Shown here: positions 36,326 to 44,528 of the stretch, in pieces
Numbering within the stretch: position 1 is the first letter of the stretch
Layout of the letters: the number at the start of each line of letters is the position of its first letter
Source: Comamonas sp. KCTC 72670
GTDB lineage: Bacteria; Myxococcota; Myxococcia; Myxococcales; Myxococcaceae
DNA: 64,000 bases
Assembly: GCA_014656495.1 (NCBI GenBank)
Contig: BNCN01000006.1
Span: forward strand, 124,001 to 188,000
Reading direction: 5' to 3'
Translations under genes and position numbers: made by a program
The notes under the pieces: model-generated
The model's input: only the letters and a program-made list of their open reading frames with translations
What the model was told of the DNA's origin: nothing
Databases searched by the model: none

Positions 36326-37633
36326 ATGCCCATGCTGAGGATGGATGTCTTCGAGGAGCACTTCTCTGAAGCTGCCTTTCTGTATTCGCAGTGGGAGCGG
36401 GCGCTGCGGGGGGCTCACTACAATCTAGAAGAGACAGCGCGGTTGGAGGGACGACTGCTGGCGCACCTGGACGGACTGGTGCTCGGTGGTGAGTCCACCA
36501 CGGAGGCGCTGCTGCGGTCCGCCCTGGAGGGAAATGAGCCTGCCGAGGTTTTCTGCGCTGTGTTCGCCTCTGTCGCTGAATCTCCGCACGTCGCTCTGGA
36601 GGCGGTCCTCGCGCTGATGCCGGCTGCGTCTCCCGGTGTGCAAGCTTCGTTGCGGCGAGCACTGGAACTCAGCGGGTGTCGTGGGTTGGAGGCCGCCCTG
36701 GTTCCGTTGCTGAAGTCATCCGAAGTCTCCGTACAAACGTTGGCATTGGAGGTGCTTGCCTTCCGCGGAGCCGTGCCACGAGAGGCGGCGCTGGAGTTGC
36801 TAGGTCATTCCGATGACCGGGTGGTCGTCGCTGCGATGAGGGGGCTCGGCGCGTTGGGAAAGGACATCGGCCGCAGGGATTTGCCCCGCCTGTTGACCGA
36901 TAACCGCGCGAATGTGCGGCTGGCCGCCATTGAGCACGGCCTCATGGCGGGTGTGCGCGCGGCATGGGATGCCTGCGGACAGGAGGCGAAAGGCGACGGT
37001 GATTGTGCAGCCGCAGCCCGGATGCTTCAGGCGATATTTGGTGATGACAAGGTCGTTGAGCGCTTGGTGGACCTCTCGGCTGACAATGGCATTCGCGAGG
37101 GTGCGCTATGGGCATTGGGGTTCACAGGGCGGGGGGCTGCTGCGGAAGCCTGCCTGGAGTTGATGGGGCAGGCGCCGTCGGTGGCAAGGCTGGCTGGGGA
37201 GGCTTTTAGCGCTATCACTGGACTGATGCTGAAAGACGCCTTTTCCAAGGAGATAGAGGAAGAGGAGTCGCTTCCCCCATTGGAGGAGGATGATCTCGAC
37301 GCTGACCTGACCCCACGGCACGTGGACGGACTGCCAGTCCCGGCGCGCGATGCAGTCGCTGATTGGTGGCTGCGAGTTCGTCAGGACTACTCGAGAAGCG
37401 AGCGCTATCTGGGGGGCACGGTGTTCAGCGGTTCGGCACTCCTGAATGCGCTGGCGAAAGGTCCTATGCGTCGACGGCATGTCCATGCTCAGGAATTGGC
37501 GTTGAGGACGCAGGGAACGCACGTCGTTCAGACGCTGGCATTCACAGGTCGGCAGATTGCCGAATCGGCGGGAGCCGCGCGCGTGTCCGGAACCCTGTCG
37601 GCACGTCCAATGGCGCGCACCTTTGGAGGGTGA
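36326..37633 (+). CDS. TIGR02270 family, HEAT-like protein of the type VI secretion module
   Basis: 435 residues. TIGR02270 members occur in several copies in Myxococcus genomes near secretion effectors; function unknown. The start VFEEHFSEAAFLYSQWERAL and the following helical repeats (LEALVPLLKSSEVSVQTLALEVLAFRGAV, LLGHSDDRVVVAAMRGLGALG, DNRANVRLAAIEHGL, each about 30 residues) look like HEAT repeats. The C-terminal part includes DAVADWWLRVRQDYSRSERYLGG and LRTQGTHVVQTLAFTGRQI. ATG at 36326 is preceded by GAGAGG; an upstream TTG extends the frame. First gene of a tight series: DUF2169 starts 6 bp later. Confidence 0.82.
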   Translation: MPMLRMDVFEEHFSEAAFLYSQWERALRGAHYNLEETARLEGRLLAHLDGLVLGGESTTEALLRSALEGNEPAEVFCAVFASVAESPHVALEAVLALMPAASPGVQASLRRALELSGCRGLEAALVPLLKSSEVSVQTLALEVLAFRGAVPREAALELLGHSDDRVVVAAMRGLGALGKDIGRRDLPRLLTDNRANVRLAAIEHGLMAGVRAAWDACGQEAKGDGDCAAAARMLQAIFGDDKVVERLVDLSADNGIREGALWALGFTGRGAAAEACLELMGQAPSVARLAGEAFSAITGLMLKDAFSKEIEEEESLPPLEEDDLDADLTPRHVDGLPVPARDAVADWWLRVRQDYSRSERYLGGTVFSGSALLNALAKGPMRRRHVHAQELALRTQGTHVVQTLAFTGRQIAESAGAARVSGTLSARPMARTFGG

Positions 37634-37639
37634 CGTCTC

Positions 37640-38650
37640 ATGTGGGCACTGAAAAACCGCACGGTGTACGCCGCGGAACGAAATTGGACGCGCGACAAGG
37701 AAGGGGTCCACTGGTGGCTCGTCGCGGTCAAGGCGACCTTCGACATCACGCTTGGAGGACGGCTCAGGCTTGCGGACGAACAGCCTCCTCCGGTGCTGAT
37801 GCCGGAGTACTTCGGGGCGCCCGGTCAGTCGAGCTTGCGCAAGGACTCGGACTTGCTGGCAGTGAAGCCCGGGACGGAGGTGCTGCTCGACGCCTGCGCG
37901 CATTCGCCGCGCGGCAAGCCAGTGGAGACGGTGCCGGTATCGCTGCGGCTCGGGCCGCTTCACAAGGTTCTTCATGTGCACGGGCCGCGCACCTACTCTC
38001 GGGGTCTGCTCGGGACGTCAATGAGTCGGCCCCAGCCATTCACCACGGCCCCCATTCGCTACGAATCCGCGTTTGGAGGAGCCGACGCGTCGGACTCCGA
38101 CCCAGGAAAGCATCGTCTCGACGAGCGGAATCCCATTGGGCGCGGCTTCGCGACACGCCATGCGCACCTGGCGGGAAAGCCTGCCCACACCATCGAATAC
38201 CCCAATGGCGACCCGGCAGCCCGAGGTCCAGCGGGGTTTGGTCCCCTCGACGCTGCCTGGATGCCACGGCGCAAGCTCGCGGGGACATATGATTCGCGCT
38301 GGGAGCGCACGAAGAAGCCGCTTCTTCCCGATGACTACGACCCTGCCTTTGCTCTCAGCGCTCCTTTGGACCAGCGGCTCGAGGGTGCTCTCTCCGGCGG
38401 CGAACGGGTCGAACTGGTGAACTTGACCCCCGGCGGGGCGCTTCGTTTCGAACTTCCTCGCATCGCGCTTGGCTTCACCACTCATGTGGCACGTCGGAGC
38501 GAAGAGCATGGCGCGCGGCTGACCACCGTCTTGGTGGAGCCTGACGCCATGCGTCTCTCGTTGGTATGGCAGGGCTCTCTGCGCGTGCCCGCTCCCGATG
38601 CGGACTACCTGGACGAGACGGAGATCGTTGAGTTGAGGGAGGGGCAATGA
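37640..38650 (+). CDS. DUF2169 type VI effector adaptor
   Basis: 336 residues. The DUF2169 pattern is clear: VVAVKATFDIT-like WWLVAVKATFDITLGG near residue 25, VRLGPLHKVLHVHGPR-type strand, FTTAPIRYESAFGGADA around residue 135, NPIGRGF, and GFGPLDAAWMPRRKLAGTYDSRW. In other bacteria DUF2169 proteins are encoded next to PAAR and VgrG genes and help load effectors on the spike. Here it stands three genes before a PAAR-like effector. The next gene starts within its stop (ATGA at 38647-38650). Confidence 0.88.
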   Translation: MWALKNRTVYAAERNWTRDKEGVHWWLVAVKATFDITLGGRLRLADEQPPPVLMPEYFGAPGQSSLRKDSDLLAVKPGTEVLLDACAHSPRGKPVETVPVSLRLGPLHKVLHVHGPRTYSRGLLGTSMSRPQPFTTAPIRYESAFGGADASDSDPGKHRLDERNPIGRGFATRHAHLAGKPAHTIEYPNGDPAARGPAGFGPLDAAWMPRRKLAGTYDSRWERTKKPLLPDDYDPAFALSAPLDQRLEGALSGGERVELVNLTPGGALRFELPRIALGFTTHVARRSEEHGARLTTVLVEPDAMRLSLVWQGSLRVPAPDADYLDETEIVELREGQ

Positions 38651-39696
38651 GCGCCTCCCTTGATGTCGTCGCGGTCGGGGCGCGGACTCCCGTCGGTTAC
38701 ACTGCGGAGAGCAGTGCTGCGGCCGTGCGCGCTGGCATTTCCCGCTACGCGGAGTATCCGTTTGCCAATGCCCAAGGCGAGCCTGTGGTGGTTGCTGCGG
38801 ACGGGCTGCTCGATCCGAAACTGGAGGGGCGTGAGCGACTCCTGCAGCTGATCGAGAGTGCGCTGGGGGAGGTCGAGGCCAAGCTGGGCACGGACGTGCT
38901 CTCGCTGTGCCAACTCAGCGTGTTGCTGGCGTGTCCAGAGTTTCGTCCCGGGTTCTCCGCGTCGGACGAGGCGTGGCTGCTAGACGCCTTGGATGCTCGC
39001 TATCGCGCGAGGCGCTCTGGCGTGCGCGTCATGCTCGCTGGGCGAGGCCATGCGGGAGTAATCCGGGCGGTGGAGCAGGCTCAACGGGAGTTGACTGAGG
39101 GGAAGGAACAGCTATTCCTGGTAGCAGGCGTTGATAGTTATCTCCACACAGAGACTTTTCTCTGGTTGGAGCAGGCGCGTCGGTTTGCTCAGCCAGGAAT
39201 TCGTAGTGGTTTCACGCCTGGGGAGGGCGCTGCTTGCCTTGCGCTGATGAGCGCTGGACTACGGCGACGGTTGCGCCTGACAGGGCTGGCTGTCGTGAGG
39301 GGAGCACGCACCGCTCAGGAACGCCAGCTTCGCAATAGCAACACGGGCTCGCTAGGGATTGGGATGACCGAAGCAGTCGAAGGCGCCGTGATGGGGCTCA
39401 GGTTACCCCAAGAAGGGATCGACGACCTGTACACGGACATCAATGGCGAGCGCTATCGAAGTGAGGAGTGGGGCTTCGTCGTACTGCGGACGCCTTCCCT
39501 CTGGAAGTCCACTGACTTCAGGATTCCTTGCAGCTCCTGGGGCGATGCCGGTGCTGCCTCCGGCGCGCTCGGGTGCACCCTGGCGATCAGGGCATTCGCA
39601 CGGGGATATGCGCGAGGCCCACGGGCATTGGTTGTTGCGGGCTCCGATGGAGGATTGCGAGGGGCGATGCTCCTGCAGTCGCTCCAACCATTGTAA
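38647..39696 (+). CDS. Catalytically dead beta-ketoacyl-synthase-like protein of the module
   Basis: 349 residues with the thiolase fold of ketosynthases: VVAVGARTPVGYTAESSAAAVRAG at the N-terminus, ELTEGKEQLFLVAGVDSYL, GFTPGEGAACLALMSAG, and a C-terminal SSWGDAGAASGALGCTLAI. The nucleophile region that should contain an active Cys reads MLAGRGHAGVIRAVE (about 129-143) with no Cys, and the His of the G-H-x-x-G-A-x-G motif is also missing (SWGDAGAASG). A carrier-protein condensation is therefore unlikely. Such proteins recur with DUF2169 in type VI loci, so a structural or chaperone role is more likely. Translationally coupled to DUF2169. Confidence 0.8.
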   Translation: MSASLDVVAVGARTPVGYTAESSAAAVRAGISRYAEYPFANAQGEPVVVAADGLLDPKLEGRERLLQLIESALGEVEAKLGTDVLSLCQLSVLLACPEFRPGFSASDEAWLLDALDARYRARRSGVRVMLAGRGHAGVIRAVEQAQRELTEGKEQLFLVAGVDSYLHTETFLWLEQARRFAQPGIRSGFTPGEGAACLALMSAGLRRRLRLTGLAVVRGARTAQERQLRNSNTGSLGIGMTEAVEGAVMGLRLPQEGIDDLYTDINGERYRSEEWGFVVLRTPSLWKSTDFRIPCSSWGDAGAASGALGCTLAIRAFARGYARGPRALVVAGSDGGLRGAMLLQSLQPL

Positions 39697-39709
39697 GAGG
39701 GGGATGTCC

Positions 39710-40852
39710 ATGAGCAAGGTTTCAGTCAATGCGCCTAAAACGCCGGTCACTGAGGGAAGCAGCGGGGTTGCCGCTGCAACACTCCCGAACATATGTAAGA
39801 TGCCAGGACCTCCGGCGCCATTCGTACCGACTCCGCTACCCAACATTGGGAAGAGCGGGACGAATCCAAAGGACTATTCGAAAAGCGTCACGATTGAAGG
39901 CAATAAGGTTGCGGTCCAGGGCGCATCCTTCGGTTCCATGGGAGATGTTGCTAGCAAAGGAACCGGTGGCGGAATGGTTTCCTCCAACGTTGAAGGTCCG
40001 ACGCGCTTCATCGGGCCCGGCTCAATGGACACCAAGATTGAGGGAAAAAACGTCCAGTTGCTTGGAGACCCGATGCTCAATAACTGCGGGCCGAGCGGCA
40101 GCCCGGCGAATGCTGCGACAATGATGGGGTTGCTCCAGGCCAATGGTACTGTCACGGCCGTCAACGGGAATGACAGGTGCCCACTTTGCAGGAAGCGCCA
40201 TGGAACCGAGAGCACGTTGAGCGAGACGCCCACGACGAAGGTCAACGCGGGACGACTGGCCCAAAGGATTGCGAGGAAAGTGCGCAGCGGCGACCTCCCC
40301 AACCCACTTTCAACAATGCTGGGCGTGGTGCAGTGCATGTGCGGCCAAAAGGAGACCTATGCGGACCACTCAGGGCCAACGCTCGGCGGGGTCTGCGACA
40401 GCATCGCGGACCTCAAGTGGATCGGTCCGAAAAGTGGGGTTTCAATTGATGCAGTAAGGCAACAAGTGAAGTCATTCTTGAGGCAACGTTTCGGTAGCCG
40501 GAAGTTGGATTTTGACAAGATGTGGGAACGGCTTGAGTCGCGCGCAAAGAAAAGCAAGCGCGGTGAGACTTCTTCCGCGGCATACCCGCCCGGGTCTTGT
40601 GCTGGACCCAAGGCACTTGTACACAGCCTGGACGACAACGCATGTCCTGGCGGTATCACCGAGCGCTGGTATCATAGCGGCAAGCAACCGGTCGATGCGA
40701 AAATCAAGTTCAGAGATTCTGGGAGTGGCGAGGAAGTTGAAGGTTCTTTCGACAATGGGAAGACCGTCCCGCCTTGCTTGACGTGTAATGTCCTTCTCCC
40801 GGCGATGATTTGTCCTGAAGACAAGGTGCCAGAATGTCAGCACACGAACTGA
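39710..40852 (+). CDS. PAAR-like (DUF4150) effector with a C-terminal deaminase-like toxin region
   Basis: 380 residues. Residues 1-145 form a DUF4150/PAAR-like spike tip: LPNICKMPGPPAPFVPTPLPNIG, KSVTIEGNKVAVQGASFG, GTGGGMVSSNVEGPTRFI and KNVQLLGDPMLNNCGP. A linker with CPLCRKRHG (157-165) and CMCG (209-212) could bind zinc. The C-terminal 90 residues contain SCAGPKALVHSL (C297) and NGKTVPPCLTCNVLLPAMIC (C356, C359). CAxPKAL plus PPCxxC is the zinc-binding layout of nucleic-acid deaminase toxins, but the usual catalytic Glu of C-A-E is Gly299 here. ATG at 39710 is 9-10 bases after GAGGGGG; ATG 39704 is possible. The immunity gene overlaps its 3' end. Confidence 0.78.
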   Translation: MSKVSVNAPKTPVTEGSSGVAAATLPNICKMPGPPAPFVPTPLPNIGKSGTNPKDYSKSVTIEGNKVAVQGASFGSMGDVASKGTGGGMVSSNVEGPTRFIGPGSMDTKIEGKNVQLLGDPMLNNCGPSGSPANAATMMGLLQANGTVTAVNGNDRCPLCRKRHGTESTLSETPTTKVNAGRLAQRIARKVRSGDLPNPLSTMLGVVQCMCGQKETYADHSGPTLGGVCDSIADLKWIGPKSGVSIDAVRQQVKSFLRQRFGSRKLDFDKMWERLESRAKKSKRGETSSAAYPPGSCAGPKALVHSLDDNACPGGITERWYHSGKQPVDAKIKFRDSGSGEEVEGSFDNGKTVPPCLTCNVLLPAMICPEDKVPECQHTN

Positions 40853-41589
40853 CGGTCGAGATGGAAAATCTGCTCCTGAGGATTGTTCCCGACCTCGCTG
40901 AGCAGTGGCAGGGCGCCAGTCCCGAGATGATTGCCCACGTCGAGCGGTTGGCGGGTCGGCCCCTCCCTCTGTTCTATCAGTGGTTTCTTCGCCGAATGGG
41001 AATAAGCATGGGCCCGCTGGCTTATCCAACGCTGGACTTCTCGGCGCAGCGTATTCTGGGTTGTTATGCTCAGAAGCTAGTCAAGCCAGATTCTCGTTTC
41101 TTGCTCATTGGATATGAATCCGATGAGATGATGCCCCTGCACGTCTTCTATGATTTCGAAGCGTCGACAGGAGAGGATGCGCTGGTAACGGAGAGGTATG
41201 CCGCTGGCGGTGAGTTGCATGACCGGTTCGAGACATTGCGGGAGATGTTGGCGTGGGGGGCGTTTTTGAAATTCAGGGTCAACACGATGCCTCAGCGATG
41301 TGAAGGCATGCTGTCTTGTGACGAGCCAGAGCTCCTCTCTCACCTCGACCCGCTGATGTTCAGCATGGGGTTCACCAAGCCGATCACCACGGGGCCTCGC
41401 TGTGGGCTCTACGAACGACACGACGCAGTCTTGATCTGCGAGCGTACACCCCGAGAAGAGCTTCTGGGCAACCAGGCCTTCACGCTTGGCGGCCGCGACG
41501 CTGGAGTGCTCCGGCGGATCCTGGGAAGGCTCTCCACCGAGTCTTCACTGGAGGTCGAAGTTGATGAATGGACCCCGGCGCTGGGATGA
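40834..41589 (+). CDS. SMI1/KNR4-like (SUKH-type) immunity protein 1
   Basis: 251 residues, no signal peptide. The SUKH-like core is IAHVERLAGRPLPLFYQWFLRRMGISMGPLAYPTLDFSAQRILGCYAQKLV and LIGYESDEMMPLHVFYDFEASTGEDALVTERYAAGGELHDRFETLREML (by blocks). Its ATG lies 19 bases inside the toxin gene, a typical effector-immunity coupling. SUKH proteins are common immunity partners of deaminase and nuclease toxins. A second, diverged copy follows at 41723. Neutralising the adjacent effector is inference from position and family. Confidence 0.75.
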   Translation: MSAHELTVEMENLLLRIVPDLAEQWQGASPEMIAHVERLAGRPLPLFYQWFLRRMGISMGPLAYPTLDFSAQRILGCYAQKLVKPDSRFLLIGYESDEMMPLHVFYDFEASTGEDALVTERYAAGGELHDRFETLREMLAWGAFLKFRVNTMPQRCEGMLSCDEPELLSHLDPLMFSMGFTKPITTGPRCGLYERHDAVLICERTPREELLGNQAFTLGGRDAGVLRRILGRLSTESSLEVEVDEWTPALG

Positions 41590-41682
41590 ATCTCGAAGAG
41601 GGTGAGAATCGAAGGCACAGATGGTGAACAACGAGATGTTGCTGAATATGAGCAGCGTCTCGAGCTGATGTGGGCGCCGTGA
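41590..41682 (+). pseudogene. Possible remnant coding piece between the two immunity genes
   Basis: Directly after the first immunity stop codon, the same frame stays open for 30 codons. It begins ISKRVRIEGTDGEQRD and ends AEYEQRLELMWAP before TGA. It has no start codon of its own and is not like the C-terminus of the second immunity protein. It reads like the tail of a lost effector or of a longer immunity variant. The remaining gap to 41723 holds no gene. Speculative. Confidence 0.35.
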
Positions 41683-41722
41683 TTCTGGACGCCACGGCTG
41701 TGTTCCAAGGCCAGAAATCTCA

Positions 41723-42463
41723 ATGCCATCGTCAGAAGAAGCAGAGCCACAGATGGAGCACTTGCTGCTACGGACCGTGCCTCAGCTCGCGGAGCAGTGG
41801 CAGGGGGCGGATCCTGTCACGATCGAGAGAATCGAGCGGATTGCCGGCCAGCCTCTGCCCTCTTTCTATCGCTGGTTTCTGCAGCGGATGGGCAAGAGCA
41901 TGGGGCTCCTGGCGTACCCAACGCTGGACTTCTCCGCTGCGCGGGTGCTGGCGTGCTACGAGCGGAAGTTGGTCCAGCCGGATCTTCGTTTTCTGCTCAT
42001 CGCCCATGAGTCCGACGAGATGATGCCACTTCATGTCTTCTACGACTTCACTGCGCCTGCTCGAAATGACGCCTTGGTCACCTCTCGTGAGGCCCGAGGC
42101 AAGGAACTGACGGATTCCTTCGAGACGCTGCGGGAGATGTTGGCTTGGGGCGCACTGTCACTTTTCCGGGTCGACCGGGCACCGCATACCAGCAGCGGAA
42201 GTCTGAAGGGCGATACCCCAGATTTTCTGACGGACCTCGATCCCGTGATGAGCAGCATGGGGTTCGCGCAACCGATTTCAACGGGGCGGTTCTGCAGGCT
42301 GTACGAGCGGCCCGATGCGGTCATGGTGTGCCGTGGCCAGCCCAGAGGAGGAACCGGGAATCGGAGGGCCTTCGACCTCGGAGGCTCCAATCTCGGCAGC
42401 CTTCGGAGAATCCTGGGGGAGATTGCCTCCGCGCGCGTCGTGGAACTGCAGGTGACGAAGTAG
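41723..42463 (+). CDS. SMI1/KNR4-like immunity protein 2, tandem paralogue
   Basis: 246 residues, clearly homologous to the gene at 40834 over the whole length: shared LLLRTVPQLAEQWQGA, LPSFYRWFLQRMG, SMGLLAYPTLDFSAARVL, ESDEMMPLHVFYDF and FETLREMLAWGA. Differences are concentrated in the C-terminal 80 residues, where specificity may lie. No cognate effector precedes it, so it is an orphan immunity gene, perhaps protecting against a sister strain's variant toxin. ATG at 41723. Confidence 0.75.
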   Translation: MPSSEEAEPQMEHLLLRTVPQLAEQWQGADPVTIERIERIAGQPLPSFYRWFLQRMGKSMGLLAYPTLDFSAARVLACYERKLVQPDLRFLLIAHESDEMMPLHVFYDFTAPARNDALVTSREARGKELTDSFETLREMLAWGALSLFRVDRAPHTSSGSLKGDTPDFLTDLDPVMSSMGFAQPISTGRFCRLYERPDAVMVCRGQPRGGTGNRRAFDLGGSNLGSLRRILGEIASARVVELQVTK

Positions 42464-42547
42464 GCTTCGCGCCGCGTGTACGTGTCCTGCGTCCGGCACG
42501 GGGCGACCTCGGGAAGGGCACCCCGAACCGGAGCAGGCGGGCCAGTT

Positions 42548-42590
42548 CGGCCCATGCGGTGCGTCGCTGTCGACCCCGACCCGGGGTGGC
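42548..42590 (+). repeat. Right copy of the 43-bp direct repeat flanking the type VI module
   Basis: Partner of 35764-35806 (37 of 43 matches by eye). It lies 85 bp after the second immunity gene and 78 bp before the next gene, so the two copies bracket all six module genes. Confidence 0.75.
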
Positions 42591-42667
42591 TCCATTGAGG
42601 TCGGAAGGGCACCAACGGCCTGGAGAAGGGCGGTGCGTCTCTGGTAGGCATCCGGGACGAGGAGCTC

Positions 42668-43639
42668 ATGGCTTACGGCATCGCGAATCACCTCTGGATT
42701 CATGGGAGCCCGGACCGGTCCAGGGTCCGGCAGTGGATGGACGCCGCGTTGGGGACGTCGTTCGGGGATCAGCCTCGGAGCGACATCGTCGTCGCGGACG
42801 TCTTCCAGTTCGGACCGTCGCTGACGCTCATCGACGTGCAGGTGCTCGGAGCTCCGCGCGTCGTCGAAGGCGAGGCAGGGGCCGTGGTGCCCGCGGAAAA
42901 GGACGAGTTCCTGACCCGGGTCGCCAGCCTGGCGAAGGAGGCGGGCTTCAAGAGCACGCGGGTGTGGATGGGCGATGTGGGCGCCATGGCCTGGGAGCTG
43001 GAGTCTCAGGGGGAGGAAGGGGCCTCCAGTGGTGCGAAACGTGCGGACGAGGAACTGAGCACCCTCGGGCCAGATGGGTGGAGTACGGACCCGATGGCAC
43101 CGGTCGTGGCCCGTGAGGTCATCCGGAGCATCGTCAAACTGCCGCTGGAAGAGGTGCACCACTACATCGACTGGGCGGTGAGTTGCCGCAGCGCGATGGC
43201 GGCGGGGACTCCCGTGGAGGGCTTCAATCTCACGCGCGCCACGCGGCTGCTCGCCACACACTACCTGGTGTGGAAGGGCACGGTGCTGCCCAAGCCGACC
43301 CCGGTGAGCGAAATGGCGCCGAAGCTCGGGAGGGCTCGGAGGATGCGCAGGGCGGCCACGTTGGTCCCTGCCGCGCGCGTCTGGGGACTGGTCCTGCTGG
43401 TGGCCTTCGTGGTGCCTGCCGTGCTGTACCACTTCATCTTCGCTCCGCCGGCGGCAAGCCCCGTGAAGGGCTTCGTGCTTAGCGGCGTGATGACGCTGGT
43501 CTGGGCCCTGTTCGCCTTGGTGCGCTTCGACGACTTCCAAGGACGACCGGTGCGCCTACCTTGGAGACTGGCGCTGTTCGTGGGGGGCCAGTTTGTGGTG
43601 GGGGCGCTGGCATGGTGGCTCTACGGGATGCCTCGTTAG
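42668..43639 (+). CDS. Unrecognised protein with C-terminal membrane helices
   Basis: 323 residues. The first 225 are soluble: MAYGIANHLWIHGSPDRSRVRQWMDAALGTSFGD, VVADVFQFGPSLTLIDVQVLG, an EAGFKSTRVWMGDVGAMAWELE segment, and VHHYIDWAVSCRSAMAAGT. Then a basic segment KLGRARRMRRAATLVPAARVWG leads into three likely transmembrane helices (VLLVAFVVPAVLYHFIFA, FVLSGVMTLVWALFALV, LALFVGGQFVVGALAWWLYG). I recognise no family. It lies just outside the right flanking repeat, so it may belong to the older neighbourhood. Confidence 0.6.
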   Translation: MAYGIANHLWIHGSPDRSRVRQWMDAALGTSFGDQPRSDIVVADVFQFGPSLTLIDVQVLGAPRVVEGEAGAVVPAEKDEFLTRVASLAKEAGFKSTRVWMGDVGAMAWELESQGEEGASSGAKRADEELSTLGPDGWSTDPMAPVVAREVIRSIVKLPLEEVHHYIDWAVSCRSAMAAGTPVEGFNLTRATRLLATHYLVWKGTVLPKPTPVSEMAPKLGRARRMRRAATLVPAARVWGLVLLVAFVVPAVLYHFIFAPPAASPVKGFVLSGVMTLVWALFALVRFDDFQGRPVRLPWRLALFVGGQFVVGALAWWLYGMPR

Positions 43640-43809
43640 CGCTGGATGCATCCGGTGAGGTTTACATTTTTGGGGTTGGCAGGGCGGTTGCTCTTGGTGT
43701 CTTGCGAAAGTCCTTCGAATTTTCGTGGAACATTCGTGCGAAGAGTGAGGATGATTTGTGGGCTATTTGCCGTGTGGCGACGTGCGTGAATTGGGGGCTG
43801 TGCTTCGGC

Positions 43810-44427
43810 TCACCCTTGTTGTGTTCCGTAGCCCTTTTGAGCGGCGGGGCGGTTCAGTGTTTTGTTTGCGTAGGTGTTGACTCCAGGCAGGTCATCGTCC
43901 AGTTGTTTCATCAGTTTGGCGAAATAAAGCACCCCTCCTAACACCACATCGGCTGCAGAGAAGGTGTTGCCGACGATGAAGTCACGACCCTTCATTCGGG
44001 CTTCGAGCGCCGCTGCTACGGTCTGGAAGCGCTTGCTGGCTCGGGCGACGGCGTCAGTGGAGCGCTCTGCTTCGGGTAGGAATCGGGTGTGCTGGGCAAT
44101 GGTGACGAGGTGGGGTTCCATCTCAGTCATCGCGAAGAGGATCCACTGGTAGTACTCTCCGCGCTCGTAGGAGCCCACCGGCGGCGCCAGTTTCTTCTCG
44201 GGGTACTTGTCCGCCAACTGCATGATGATGGCGGCGGATTCGAAGAGGGGACCGCTGTCGTCTTCGATGGCTGGCAATGCGCCCAGGGGATGCACCTTCA
44301 GGTAGTCGGGGTGCTTGTGCTCGCCCTTGAGCATGTCCACCGGCGCCAGGTCATAGGATATGCCCAGCTCCTCGAGCATCCATCGGACTCGTGTGGCTCG
44401 GGACTGCTGAAAGAAATAGAGCTTCAT
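43810..44427 (-). CDS. Glutathione S-transferase
   Basis: 205 residues. The N-terminal thioredoxin-like domain has KLYFFQQSRATRVRWMLEELGISYDLAPVDM, LGALPAIEDDSGPLFESAAI (cis-Pro and the ES glutathione contact). The C-terminal helical domain contains KGRDFIVGNTFSAADVVLGGVLYFA, the GST N-capping motif region (SAADVV). Conjugates or reduces small molecules with glutathione; the catalytic Ser (QQS) suggests the beta/theta-like branch. The ATG at 44427 is divergent from the DUF6348 gene. Confidence 0.92.
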   Translation of the reverse strand: MKLYFFQQSRATRVRWMLEELGISYDLAPVDMLKGEHKHPDYLKVHPLGALPAIEDDSGPLFESAAIIMQLADKYPEKKLAPPVGSYERGEYYQWILFAMTEMEPHLVTIAQHTRFLPEAERSTDAVARASKRFQTVAAALEARMKGRDFIVGNTFSAADVVLGGVLYFAKLMKQLDDDLPGVNTYANKTLNRPAAQKGYGTQQG

Positions 44428-44528
44428 TGCCGACCCCTTGAATGCGTGACGTCGCAGGGCCTGTTTTCCTCCCTTCGCGGGGCGTCAGGCAAGGTGTGGC
44501 GTCGTAGGGCCTTTCGTACGAGTGCGTT

